This document shows, piece after piece, positions 36,358-44,945 of a stretch of 64,000 nucleotides of DNA (position 1 is the stretch's first letter; every line of letters starts with the position of its first letter). Source of the stretch: Lachnospiraceae bacterium. GTDB lineage: Bacteria > Bacillota > Clostridia > Lachnospirales > Lachnospiraceae. Under the pieces are notes generated by a model. That model saw nothing but the letters and a program-made list of their open reading frames with translations. It was not told the DNA's origin and did not search any database. The translations under genes were made by a program, and so were the position numbers. The stretch is from positions 166,163 to 230,162 of the forward strand of contig SVFK01000002.1 of assembly GCA_015056915.1 (NCBI GenBank), given 5' to 3'.

Positions 36358-37740
36358 ATGGCACAGTTATGGGGCGGACGTTTTACCAAGGAAACAGACC
36401 AGTTAGTTTATGATTTTAACGCATCCATTACATTTGACAAGACCTTTTTCCATCAGGATGTGGAAGGCAGCATTGCACATGTTACAATGCTTGCAAGGCA
36501 GGGGATTCTTACCGAGGACGAGAAGGAATCCATCATTGCCGGACTTAACAGTATTGTAGAGGATGTAGATGCAGGAAAGCTTGAAATTGATACAAAATAT
36601 GAAGATATTCATAGCTTTGTTGAAGCCAATCTGATTGATCGAATCGGAGATGCCGGCAAGAAGCTTCACACAGGCAGAAGCCGTAATGATCAGGTTGCAC
36701 TTGATATGAGACTGTATACAAGGCTTCAGGTACAGGAGACGGATGAGCTTTTGAAGGAGTTGTTGGAGGTTCTGCTAGCTGTTATGGAAGCCAATACAGA
36801 GACCTACATGCCGGGCTTTACTCATTTGCAGAAGGCGCAACCCACTACACTGGCACATCATTATGGCGCATATTTTGAAATGTTTAAGCGCGACAGGCAG
36901 CGCCTTAAGGATATTTATAAAAGAATGAATTACTGCCCGTTGGGAGCAGGAGCCTTCGCAGGAACCACCTATCCCTTGGACAGAGACTATACGGCACAGC
37001 TTCTGGGCTTTGACGGACCGACCCTGAATAGTATGGATTCAGTGGCGGATCGTGATTATTTGATTGAGTTTTTATCAGCATTAGCAACGATTATGATGCA
37101 TTTAAGCCGTTTCTCTGAGGAAATTATTATTTGGAATTCCAATGAGTATCAATTTGTAGAGATTGATGATGCATATTCCACCGGAAGCAGCATTATGCCT
37201 CAGAAGAAAAATCCGGATATTGCTGAGCTTGTTCGAGGAAAAACAGGTCGTGTCTATGGTGCGCTGATGTCCCTGCTTACCACGATGAAGGGGCTGCCTC
37301 TTGCTTATAATAAGGACATGCAGGAGGATAAGGAAGTGGCATTTGATGCCATGGATACGGTGAAGGATTGCCTTGTGCTTTTTACAGGCATGATTCGTAC
37401 CATGCGGTTTCGTAAGGAACGTATGGCAAAAAGTGCAATGAATGGCTTTACCAACGCTACGGATGCTGCAGATTATTTGGTAAATAAAGGTGTGCCTTTC
37501 CGTGATGCACATGGTATTATCGGAAGACTCGTATTGTACTGTATTGACAAGGCTACCTCCATTGATGCATTAAGCCTTGCAGAGTTAAAGGAAATCAGCG
37601 ATATTTTCGAAGAGGATATCTATGATGCCATATCCTTGAAAACCTGCGTGGAGAAGCGACTGACCGTGGGAGCCCCCGGTCCGGAGGCAATGAACGAGGT
37701 TATCCGTATTCATAGAGAATATTTAACAAAGGACATATGA
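36358..37740 (+). CDS. argH: Argininosuccinate lyase
   Basis: This 460-residue enzyme splits argininosuccinate into arginine and fumarate. It starts MAQLWGGRF, has HTGRSRNDQVALD, TYMPGFTHLQKAQP and the superfamily signature GSSIMPQKKNPD carrying the catalytic Ser. Length is normal. GGGAG precedes the ATG. argG, its usual partner, is not adjacent, so the gene stands alone with its own promoter, about 100 bases ahead of asd. Confidence 0.96.
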   Translation: MAQLWGGRFTKETDQLVYDFNASITFDKTFFHQDVEGSIAHVTMLARQGILTEDEKESIIAGLNSIVEDVDAGKLEIDTKYEDIHSFVEANLIDRIGDAGKKLHTGRSRNDQVALDMRLYTRLQVQETDELLKELLEVLLAVMEANTETYMPGFTHLQKAQPTTLAHHYGAYFEMFKRDRQRLKDIYKRMNYCPLGAGAFAGTTYPLDRDYTAQLLGFDGPTLNSMDSVADRDYLIEFLSALATIMMHLSRFSEEIIIWNSNEYQFVEIDDAYSTGSSIMPQKKNPDIAELVRGKTGRVYGALMSLLTTMKGLPLAYNKDMQEDKEVAFDAMDTVKDCLVLFTGMIRTMRFRKERMAKSAMNGFTNATDAADYLVNKGVPFRDAHGIIGRLVLYCIDKATSIDALSLAELKEISDIFEEDIYDAISLKTCVEKRLTVGAPGPEAMNEVIRIHREYLTKDI

Positions 37741-37793
37741 TAAAGGACATCTGCCGGGTGGAAGCATCAGGCTGATATATAAATTAACAGAAG

Positions 37794-37810
37794 TACAGTC
37801 ACAGACTGTA
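37794..37810 (+). promoter_or_regulatory. Perfect short hairpin in the asd leader
   Basis: TACAGTC and GACTGTA pair perfectly around ACA, ending 27 bases before the asd start. It could be a weak terminator for argH, an operator or an RNA element. No lysine riboswitch is seen. Confidence 0.35.
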
Positions 37811-37836
37811 TATCATTGAAAGGTGAGGAGATTATT

Positions 37837-38922
37837 ATGAGTGAAAAATTAAAGGTTGGTATTTTAGGCGGAACCGGTATGGTGGGACAAAGATTTATTT
37901 CTCTTTTGGAGAATCATCCCTGGTTTGAGGTGACTACGATTGCAGCAAGCCCTCGCTCTGCAGGAAAGACTTATGAGGAAGCAGTGGGCGACAGATGGAA
38001 AATGACCACTCCTATGCCGGAGGCTGTAAAGAATATTGTGGTTATGAATGTAAATGAAGTGGAGAAGGTAGCTGCAGAGGTAGACTTTGTATTCAGTGCA
38101 GTTGACATGACCAAAGAGGAAATCAAGAAAATTGAAGAGGATTATGCCAAGACAGAGACCCCTGTTGTGTCCAATAACAGTGCTCACAGATGGACTCCAG
38201 ATGTGCCTATGGTGGTGCCGGAGATTAATCCTGAACATATGAAGGTGATTGATTTTCAGAAGAAACGTCTGGGCACTACCAGAGGCTTTGTGGCAGTTAA
38301 GCCCAACTGTTCCATCCAAAGCTACGCTCCCGTATTAACTGCATGGAAGGAATTTGAACCTGTGGAGGTGGTTGCGACTACTTATCAGGCAATCTCCGGA
38401 GCTGGTAAGACCTTTAAGGATTGGCCTGAAATGGTTGAAAACATTATTCCTTATATTGGTGGCGAGGAAGAAAAGAGTGAGAAAGAGCCGCTGCGTATCT
38501 GGGGTAAGATTGAGGATGGCGTTATTGTGCCTGCAACTTCTCCCGTAATTACCTGTCAGTGTATCCGCGTACCTGTATTAAACGGACATACCGCAGCTGT
38601 ATTTGTTAGATTCAATAAGAAGCCTACAAAGGAGCAGCTGATTCAGAAGTTGAAGGATTTCAGCGGTGAACCTCAGAGACTGGAGCTTCCCAGTGCGCCC
38701 AAGCAGTTTATTCAGTATCTTGAGGAGGATAACAGACCTCAGGTTAATTTGGATGTGGATTATGAGAATGGAATGGGTGTCAGCGTAGGACGTATCCGTG
38801 AGGATAGTGTTTATGATTATAAGTTTGTTGGTTTATCCCATAATACTGTTCGTGGTGCTGCCGGTGGTGCGGTGCTTTGTGCAGAATTATTAAAGGCACA
38901 GGGATATATCACAAAGAAATAA
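37837..38922 (+). CDS. asd: Aspartate-semialdehyde dehydrogenase
   Basis: This 361-residue enzyme reduces aspartyl phosphate to the semialdehyde at the root of lysine, threonine and methionine synthesis. It has the NADP-binding GILGGTGMVGQRF, the catalytic Cys in VKPNCSIQSYAP, and the C-terminal GLSHNTVRGAAGG. The VKPNCSIQSY form belongs to the branch shared with archaeal and fungal enzymes rather than the E. coli type. ATG 37837 is chosen for GGTGAGGAG upstream; an in-frame ATG at 37816 is less likely. The other lysine/threonine genes are not in view. Confidence 0.94.
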   Translation: MSEKLKVGILGGTGMVGQRFISLLENHPWFEVTTIAASPRSAGKTYEEAVGDRWKMTTPMPEAVKNIVVMNVNEVEKVAAEVDFVFSAVDMTKEEIKKIEEDYAKTETPVVSNNSAHRWTPDVPMVVPEINPEHMKVIDFQKKRLGTTRGFVAVKPNCSIQSYAPVLTAWKEFEPVEVVATTYQAISGAGKTFKDWPEMVENIIPYIGGEEEKSEKEPLRIWGKIEDGVIVPATSPVITCQCIRVPVLNGHTAAVFVRFNKKPTKEQLIQKLKDFSGEPQRLELPSAPKQFIQYLEEDNRPQVNLDVDYENGMGVSVGRIREDSVYDYKFVGLSHNTVRGAAGGAVLCAELLKAQGYITKK

Positions 38923-38974
38923 TTGTGTTGTCATATTGTTAACCTGTCAGTAAAGACAGCAAATGGAGTTTTTT

Positions 38975-40693
38975 ATGGACGAATTGCAATATCAGATGGA
39001 TCTGTTGAAGGCGATGAACCAAAAGCTTTCTTTAAAAGATAGAATGTATCAGATGATTTTTGATGCAACGGATAGTGCTTATTTGTATTATTCCTTTGAT
39101 AAAAAGGAAGTTACCACCATGGGTAAATGGAAGGAATTTTTTGATTTTGACATCAAAGAGGTCAAAGAAATGGAGCAGCTGTTTGAGGTTGTAGAGGAGC
39201 AGTATGCACTTCCGCTTAGAGAGGCACTATTCATTGAAAAAAAGGGTGAGGTTGACTCTAGAATTGAATGCCAGTTAAAAAATAAGAAAAGTTGGTTTCA
39301 ATTTTGCTGTAAAGTGGAGTATCAGAATCAACAGCCGTTTGAAAAAATGATAACTATCCGTAATGTTACAAAGGAAAAGTTTCAAAATGAAGAATTATTA
39401 TATATGGCCTATTATGATAATCTGACAGGCTTGTATAATCGAAATAATTTTGTGAAATTATTGGGAGAATACGTCAGAAAAGCCGGAGAAAATAACGGCA
39501 TTGTCAGTGTTTTGATTATAGACATAGATGATTTTCGTAAAATTAATGATGGATTGGGAATTGTTGCAGGCGATGAAGTGGTACAGCAATTTGGTGGCTT
39601 CTTAAAAGAGTTGTGTAATAATAATATCATCGCATGTCATCTTTCCAGTGATATATTTTGCATGGCAATATACGAACCTACAGGTTCTTGCAGTGTGGAA
39701 TCTGTCTATAAGTCCATTCAAAAGCGTCTCAGAGAACCGTTCTTTCTCCTTGACGGTCGTGCAATCAATATTACGGTCAGTGTTGGTGTTGCGGAATATC
39801 CTGAGGCGGCAACTACTGCCTTGGAATTGATTAATTGTGCAGAAATTGTTATGTATAAGGGCAAGGAGAAGGGTAAAAATGCCATCCAATATTTTGATAC
39901 GCCCATATTAAATGAATTTTTAAATTCTGTGGAATTGGAAAATAAATTAAAGCAAGCGGTATTTGATAATAATTTTATCCTGCATTTTCAACCACAGTTT
40001 GATACGGACAATAAACGCCTGCGTGGTATGGAAGCCCTGATTCGTTGGCGAGACGATGATGGACATATGATCAGACCTGATGTATTTATTCCTATTGCGG
40101 AGAAAAACGGTGCAATTATTCCAATCGGTAATTGGGTGGTAGAGCAGAGTATTAAGAATTTTGTAAAGTGGCGTAAGCAATATGGAATCCCCTTTGTCAT
40201 GTCAATTAATATTTCCTCCGTACAATGCGGTAGAGATGATTTTGTGGATTTTGTGATGGATACCATTCGGAAATATAATGTAAATCCTGATGAAATCGAG
40301 CTGGAAATCACAGAGAGTATCCTGATTGAGGATTTTGCTTCTGTGATAGATAAGCTGCGCCAATTAAGAGATTTTGGTGTGCGCATTTCATTGGATGATT
40401 TTGGAACAGGCTTTTCCTCATTGTCATACTTGAAAAAGCTTCCCATCAATACTTTGAAGATTGATAAGTCCTTTATTGATACGGTGTTGACAGATTCTCC
40501 TACCAGGATTATCACGGAGTCGATTATTGACATGGTGTCTGCACTGGGCTTTGAGTCAGTGGCAGAGGGCGTTGAAAATGAGCAGCAATATAATTATCTG
40601 AATGAAATCGGCTGTGATGTAATTCAGGGATATCTACTCGGTAAGCCTATGACTGCAGAGCAGATAGAAGATATGCTACAGAATATGTCATAA
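38975..40693 (+). CDS. c-di-GMP phosphodiesterase (EAL) with degenerate GGDEF domain
   Basis: This 572-residue signalling protein has a PAS-like N-terminal part (about residues 20-130), then a GGDEF domain (about 140-290) and an EAL domain (about 310-570). The GGDEF active site reads SSDIF (S224-F228), so cyclase activity is not expected. The EAL domain is complete: E353-A-L, NISSVQ, ELEITES, DDFGTGFSSLSYLK, LKIDKSF, AEGVEN and IQGYLLGKP. It should hydrolyse c-di-GMP. There are no membrane segments. ATG 38975 follows TGGAG at 6 bases; an ATG at 38963 is also in frame. It is monocistronic in appearance. Confidence 0.9.
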   Translation: MDELQYQMDLLKAMNQKLSLKDRMYQMIFDATDSAYLYYSFDKKEVTTMGKWKEFFDFDIKEVKEMEQLFEVVEEQYALPLREALFIEKKGEVDSRIECQLKNKKSWFQFCCKVEYQNQQPFEKMITIRNVTKEKFQNEELLYMAYYDNLTGLYNRNNFVKLLGEYVRKAGENNGIVSVLIIDIDDFRKINDGLGIVAGDEVVQQFGGFLKELCNNNIIACHLSSDIFCMAIYEPTGSCSVESVYKSIQKRLREPFFLLDGRAINITVSVGVAEYPEAATTALELINCAEIVMYKGKEKGKNAIQYFDTPILNEFLNSVELENKLKQAVFDNNFILHFQPQFDTDNKRLRGMEALIRWRDDDGHMIRPDVFIPIAEKNGAIIPIGNWVVEQSIKNFVKWRKQYGIPFVMSINISSVQCGRDDFVDFVMDTIRKYNVNPDEIELEITESILIEDFASVIDKLRQLRDFGVRISLDDFGTGFSSLSYLKKLPINTLKIDKSFIDTVLTDSPTRIITESIIDMVSALGFESVAEGVENEQQYNYLNEIGCDVIQGYLLGKPMTAEQIEDMLQNMS

Positions 40694-40739
40694 CAATTAT
40701 GAGTAACCAGGCATGGGGAAATGTAAAGGCGAGGGTGCT

Positions 40740-42035
40740 ATGTTTATCGGACGAGAAGCAGAGCTAAAATTTTTGAATAATTATTATGCAAAAGAAGGCA
40801 GTCAGATACTGGTGGTCTACGGTCAACGGGGCGTCGGTAAGTCTGCCCTTTTGCAATATTTTGGCAAGGATAAGAAATGTTCTTTCTATACGGCAAGAGC
40901 TTGCTCAGCGAGAGAGCAGCTTTACCAATGGGGAAGTGAGCTCAGGGAGCAGGGCAGGGATGTTGCTCGGTTTCCTGCATATGGTGAGTTGTTCGAACAT
41001 GTTTTTGAGCAGGAGCAGACCGAGAAACAGATTCTGGTAGTAGAGGAGTTTCATCATATAATCAAAAGTGATGAAGCCTTTTTAACAGAATTGATTCGCA
41101 TGCTGGAATTTAGAAGACTTGCTCGTCCTGTTATGGTGATTTTATGCACCTCTGCTTCCGGTTGGGTGGAAAACAGCATGCTTACCAAAATCGGAAATCG
41201 CGCGACGGCTATCAGTGGTCTTTTAAAGGTGCGAGAATTCAAATTTGAAGAGATGTGCAGGCTGTTTCCTGGATACAAAATGGAAGATGCTGTGCGTATT
41301 TATGCTGCATTAGGAGGCGTTCCCGGCTTGTGGAGCAGCTTTGACGATAAGCTGTCTGCAAAGGACAATATGATACAGAATATTTTGCGTAAGGATTGTC
41401 GGTTATATGAAGAAATGGCGGTTTATATTGCTGAAGAGCTTCGTGAGCCGGCTGTTTATTATACCATTTTGTCTGCTATGGCCAGAGACTGTAGCAAACT
41501 GAATGATATTTATCGTCATACGGGATTTTCCCGTGCCAAAATCAGTGTTTATTTGAAAAATCTGATGGAGCTTGAATTGGTGGAAAAGATGTTTTCGGGA
41601 ACCTACCGTATTGCCAATTCCTATGTGAGATTTTACTTTCGATTCTTATTTCCGCATAAGAGCATGTTGAACAGTATTACCCCGCAGGAATATTACGATA
41701 AATATGTGGATAAGCAATATGCGGATTATGTGGAGGAGTCTTACCGGCAGATTTGTAGAGAGATACTTGCTAGAGAAGCTGTAATAACAGAAGAATGGTG
41801 TTGGAAGAGTGGCAATGTTTATCTGATGTCCAAGAGTCAGGAGGGCTTGGTGACTGTGGGTGCCTGCTCTTATGCGAAGGAATTTACATCTGAAGACTAT
41901 GACTGGTTGCTTTTTTGCATGAAAAATGCAAAGGTGCGTGCGGACAGGATTGTTTTGTTTGGCGAAGCCGGTTGCGTTGACAGCTTAAGCCGGCGGATAC
42001 AGCAGGACGGCACCATACTGCGTTCCATACAGTAA
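40740..42035 (+). CDS. AAA ATPase of the archaeal-type/DUF234 family
   Basis: This 431-residue protein starts MFIGREAELKFLNN, the usual opening of archaeal-type AAA ATPases. Walker A is GQRGVGKS (G28-S35), and VVEEFHHI is the Walker B region. A winged-helix segment follows (YRHTGFSRAKISVYLKNLMELELVEK). The C-terminal part (KSQEGLVTVGAC...DRIVLFGEAGC) resembles the DUF234 nuclease-like domain. The function of these ATPases is unknown. ATG 40740 is chosen for GAGGG upstream; a frame start at 40713 is weaker. topB follows after 13 bases and may be co-transcribed. Confidence 0.8.
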   Translation: MFIGREAELKFLNNYYAKEGSQILVVYGQRGVGKSALLQYFGKDKKCSFYTARACSAREQLYQWGSELREQGRDVARFPAYGELFEHVFEQEQTEKQILVVEEFHHIIKSDEAFLTELIRMLEFRRLARPVMVILCTSASGWVENSMLTKIGNRATAISGLLKVREFKFEEMCRLFPGYKMEDAVRIYAALGGVPGLWSSFDDKLSAKDNMIQNILRKDCRLYEEMAVYIAEELREPAVYYTILSAMARDCSKLNDIYRHTGFSRAKISVYLKNLMELELVEKMFSGTYRIANSYVRFYFRFLFPHKSMLNSITPQEYYDKYVDKQYADYVEESYRQICREILAREAVITEEWCWKSGNVYLMSKSQEGLVTVGACSYAKEFTSEDYDWLLFCMKNAKVRADRIVLFGEAGCVDSLSRRIQQDGTILRSIQ

Positions 42036-42048
42036 AGGACGGTAGCTT

Positions 42049-44109
42049 GTGGGAAAGAATTTATTTATAGCAGAGAAACCCAGCGTGGCGAGAGAATTTG
42101 CCCATGCTTTAAAATACAATATGAAATCTAAGGACGGATATCTGGAATCGGAGGAAGCGATTGTCACATGGTGCGTTGGACATCTGGTTACCATGAGTTA
42201 TCCGGAAGTCTATGATGAGAAATACAAGAGATGGAGCTTTGAAACGATACCCTTTGTGCCCACAGAATTCAAGTATGAGGTCATTGAAAGTGCTAAAAAG
42301 CAGTATGCAATCGTGAGCTCGCTGCTGAATCGACCGGATGTAAGTACGATATATGTCTGTACGGACTCGGGACGTGAAGGAGAATATATCTATCGTCTCG
42401 TAGAGCAGATGTCAGGGGTAAAGGATAAAGCCAGAAAGCGTGTATGGATTGATTCCCAGACAGAAGAGGAGATTCTGCGAGGTATCCGTGAGGCAAAGGA
42501 TTTGTCAGAGTATGATTCCTTAAGTGATGCGGCATACCTGCGCGCAAAGGAAGATTATCTGATGGGTATTAATTTTTCAAGGGCATTGACCTTGAAATAC
42601 GGCTACACAGTGAAGGATTATCTGAAGCGGGACCGGGCGGTGATTTCCGTAGGTCGTGTTATGACCTGTGTACTTGGTATGATTGTCAATAGAGAAAGAG
42701 AGATACGCTCCTTTGTGAAGACTCCCTTTTATCGTGTTATCGGTAATTTTAAATTACAGGATAAAAGCTTTGGTGGTGAATGGAAGGCAGTAGAGGGATC
42801 GGCATACTATGCATCCCCCCTTCTTTATAAAGAAAATGGCTTTAAGGAAAAAGCAAGCGCCGAAAAGCTGATTGACTGCCTGCAGGAAGTGCCGGCAGGA
42901 GAGGCTGTCATTGAAAGCATTGAGCGGAAGAAGGAAAATAAGAATCCGCCCCTGCTTTATAATCTTGCAGAATTACAGAATGACTGTTCCAAATATTTTA
43001 AAATCAGTCCTGATGAAACCCTTCGTATTGTGCAGGAATTGTACGAGAAAAAGATGGTGACCTACCCCAGAACGGATGCAAGAGTGTTGTCCACTGCGGT
43101 AGCCAAGGAAATCCATAAGAATATATCAGGTTTGCAGCGTTATCAACAGGCAGGTGCTTTTGCTACAGAGATTCTTCAAAGCGGCAGTTACAAAAATCTG
43201 GCAAAGACACGCTATGTTAATGATAAGCAGATAACAGATCATTATGCCATTATTCCTACCGGACAGGGGCTTAACAATCTGGCGGGGTTACCGCCAACAG
43301 CGTCAAAAGTTTATGAAATTATTGTAAGGCGCTTTTTGAGTATCTTTTATCCGGCGGCTGTCTATCAGAAATTTTCGCTGAGTGTAAAAGTAGGGGAAGA
43401 GAGATTTTTTGCAGGATTTAAGGTTCTGGTTCAGGAAGGCTATCTTGCGGTGGCTGCATTTTCTTTTAAGAAGGATGCAAATACCAAAAAGGATACCACA
43501 AGGGACGGAAACTTGGAGGCGGATAAAGATGCTGAAGAAAAGGAATCAGACGAAAAGGATGCAGAAGTAAAATGTGATGCGGAATTTGTAAAGCTTCTCA
43601 TGGAATTGAAAAAGGGGGCGCCAGTATCTGTAGATTCCTTTGAAATCAAGGAAGGTGAAACATCACCGCCGAAACGATATACCTCGGGAAGTATTATCCT
43701 GACCATGGAGAATGCCGGTCAGTTTATTGAGGATGAGGAGCTGCGTGCACAGATAAAAGGCAGTGGCATCGGCACCAGCGCGACCCGTGCAGAAATACTG
43801 AAAAAACTTGTAAGCATTGAATATCTGGCACTTAATAAAAAGACACAGGTGTTGACACCTACCCTGATGGGCGAAATGATTTATGACGTGGTGAATAATT
43901 CCATCAGACCTCTGCTTGACCCGGCACTAACGGCAAGCTGGGAAAAAGGTTTGACCATGGTTGCAGACGGACAAATCACCTCTGAGGAGTATATGATTAA
44001 ACTGGATGATTTTGTCAGTAGAAGGACTAATATTGTAAAACAGTTGAACAATCAAGGTGCACTTTGGCGAATGTTCCAGACATCTGCCGAATATTATAAA
44101 AAGAAGTAA
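42049..44109 (+). CDS. topB: DNA topoisomerase III
   Basis: This 686-residue type IA topoisomerase decatenates DNA. The Toprim glutamate is in FIAEKPSVAREF and the acidic metal site is CTDSGREGEY. The catalytic Tyr is Y339 in VTYPRTDARVL. GIGTSATRAEILKKL is the conserved late motif. It begins at a GTG and lacks C-terminal zinc fingers. A charged insert at about residues 474-511 is mostly Lys, Asp and Glu. Topoisomerase III is found on conjugative elements as well as chromosomes, but no relaxase, T4SS or integrase gene is in the window, so a chromosomal copy is likely. Confidence 0.93.
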   Translation: MGKNLFIAEKPSVAREFAHALKYNMKSKDGYLESEEAIVTWCVGHLVTMSYPEVYDEKYKRWSFETIPFVPTEFKYEVIESAKKQYAIVSSLLNRPDVSTIYVCTDSGREGEYIYRLVEQMSGVKDKARKRVWIDSQTEEEILRGIREAKDLSEYDSLSDAAYLRAKEDYLMGINFSRALTLKYGYTVKDYLKRDRAVISVGRVMTCVLGMIVNREREIRSFVKTPFYRVIGNFKLQDKSFGGEWKAVEGSAYYASPLLYKENGFKEKASAEKLIDCLQEVPAGEAVIESIERKKENKNPPLLYNLAELQNDCSKYFKISPDETLRIVQELYEKKMVTYPRTDARVLSTAVAKEIHKNISGLQRYQQAGAFATEILQSGSYKNLAKTRYVNDKQITDHYAIIPTGQGLNNLAGLPPTASKVYEIIVRRFLSIFYPAAVYQKFSLSVKVGEERFFAGFKVLVQEGYLAVAAFSFKKDANTKKDTTRDGNLEADKDAEEKESDEKDAEVKCDAEFVKLLMELKKGAPVSVDSFEIKEGETSPPKRYTSGSIILTMENAGQFIEDEELRAQIKGSGIGTSATRAEILKKLVSIEYLALNKKTQVLTPTLMGEMIYDVVNNSIRPLLDPALTASWEKGLTMVADGQITSEEYMIKLDDFVSRRTNIVKQLNNQGALWRMFQTSAEYYKKK

Positions 44110-44142
44110 TATAAATCTGATAATTAGGAAGGACTTGACAAA

Positions 44143-44808
44143 ATGAATACGATTACTGTACAGCAAATGTTTGATTTGGGCGAAACGATTGCCTCAAAGC
44201 TGTTTGAGGATGTAACTTATCCGTGGGAAGTATTACCCAAAATCCATGATTTTATCATTGCTTTGGGTGAAACACTACCTAGGGATGTTTATGAAGAAAG
44301 AGGAGAGCATATCTGGGTGGCAAAGAGTGCTAAGGTGGCACCTACTGCATGCTTAAATGGTCCTCTTATTATTGATGAGGAAGCAGAAGTACGTCATTGT
44401 GCATTTGTTCGCGGTAATGCCATTGTAGGAAAGGGCGCTGTGGTAGGTAATTCTACAGAGCTTAAGAATGTGGTGCTGTTTAACAAGGTGCAGGTGCCTC
44501 ATTACAATTATGTAGGTGACAGTGTGCTTGGTTTCAAGGCTCACATGGGAGCAGGCTCCATTACCTCTAATGTGAAGAGTGATAAGACATTAGTAGTTGT
44601 AAAGGGTGAGAATATCAATATTGAAACAGGTTTAAAGAAGATGGGCGCCATGCTGGGAGACCGAGTAGAGGTAGGCTGTAACAGCGTGTTGAATCCGGGA
44701 ACGGTAATCGGCAGGGATTCCAATATATATCCCACCTCCTGTGTCAGAGGTGTAGTGCCTGCCAACCATATATTTAAAAAGCAGAATGATGTTGTGGCAA
44801 AGCAGTAA
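44143..44808 (+). CDS. Left-handed beta-helix (hexapeptide) protein, sugar-nucleotide acyltransferase-like
   Basis: This 221-residue protein has hexapeptide repeats from about residue 65 onwards (VAPTACLNGPLIIDEEAEVRH, VGKGAVVG, GDRVEVGCNSVLNPGTVIG). It matches the GlmU C-terminal half and related proteins often annotated as UDP-GlcNAc pyrophosphorylase-like in Clostridia. No nucleotidyltransferase domain is present. The role is probably acyl transfer or sugar-nucleotide binding, with substrate unknown. It follows topB by 33 bases; AGGAAGGA is its ribosome site. Confidence 0.78.
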   Translation: MNTITVQQMFDLGETIASKLFEDVTYPWEVLPKIHDFIIALGETLPRDVYEERGEHIWVAKSAKVAPTACLNGPLIIDEEAEVRHCAFVRGNAIVGKGAVVGNSTELKNVVLFNKVQVPHYNYVGDSVLGFKAHMGAGSITSNVKSDKTLVVVKGENINIETGLKKMGAMLGDRVEVGCNSVLNPGTVIGRDSNIYPTSCVRGVVPANHIFKKQNDVVAKQ

Positions 44809-44837
44809 AATTTATCATTAATATCCAAAAATTTTCA

Positions 44838-44866
44838 TTGACTTACAAACTCTCTTGATGTATATT
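44838..44866 (+). promoter_or_regulatory. Strong promoter of the TrpXYZ-like ABC operon
   Basis: TTGACT (44838-44843) and TATATT (44861-44866) are 17 bases apart. It lies upstream of an operator-like repeat and of the binding-protein ATG at 44946. Confidence 0.7.
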
Positions 44867-44874
44867 TAGTGTAT

Positions 44875-44918
44875 CACTTTAAAGCTTTCATGCGTTAAAG
44901 CGCGTGCGCGTTAAAGTG
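44875..44918. promoter_or_regulatory. Operator-like inverted and direct repeats downstream of the -10 box
   Basis: CACTTTAAAGC (44875-44885) and GCGTTAAAGTG (44908-44918) form an 11-bp inverted repeat with one mismatch. GCGTTAAAG occurs twice (44892 and 44908), 16 bases apart. The element covers the expected transcription start, so it may be a repressor site or a leader hairpin controlling the importer. Confidence 0.5.
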
Positions 44919-44945
44919 AAATATGCCACAAGGGAGTTTTTTATT

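Noticed and set aside
42049..44109. topB as a sign of an integrated conjugative element
   Set aside because: No relaxase, T4SS, integrase or boundary repeats occur nearby; surrounding genes are housekeeping.
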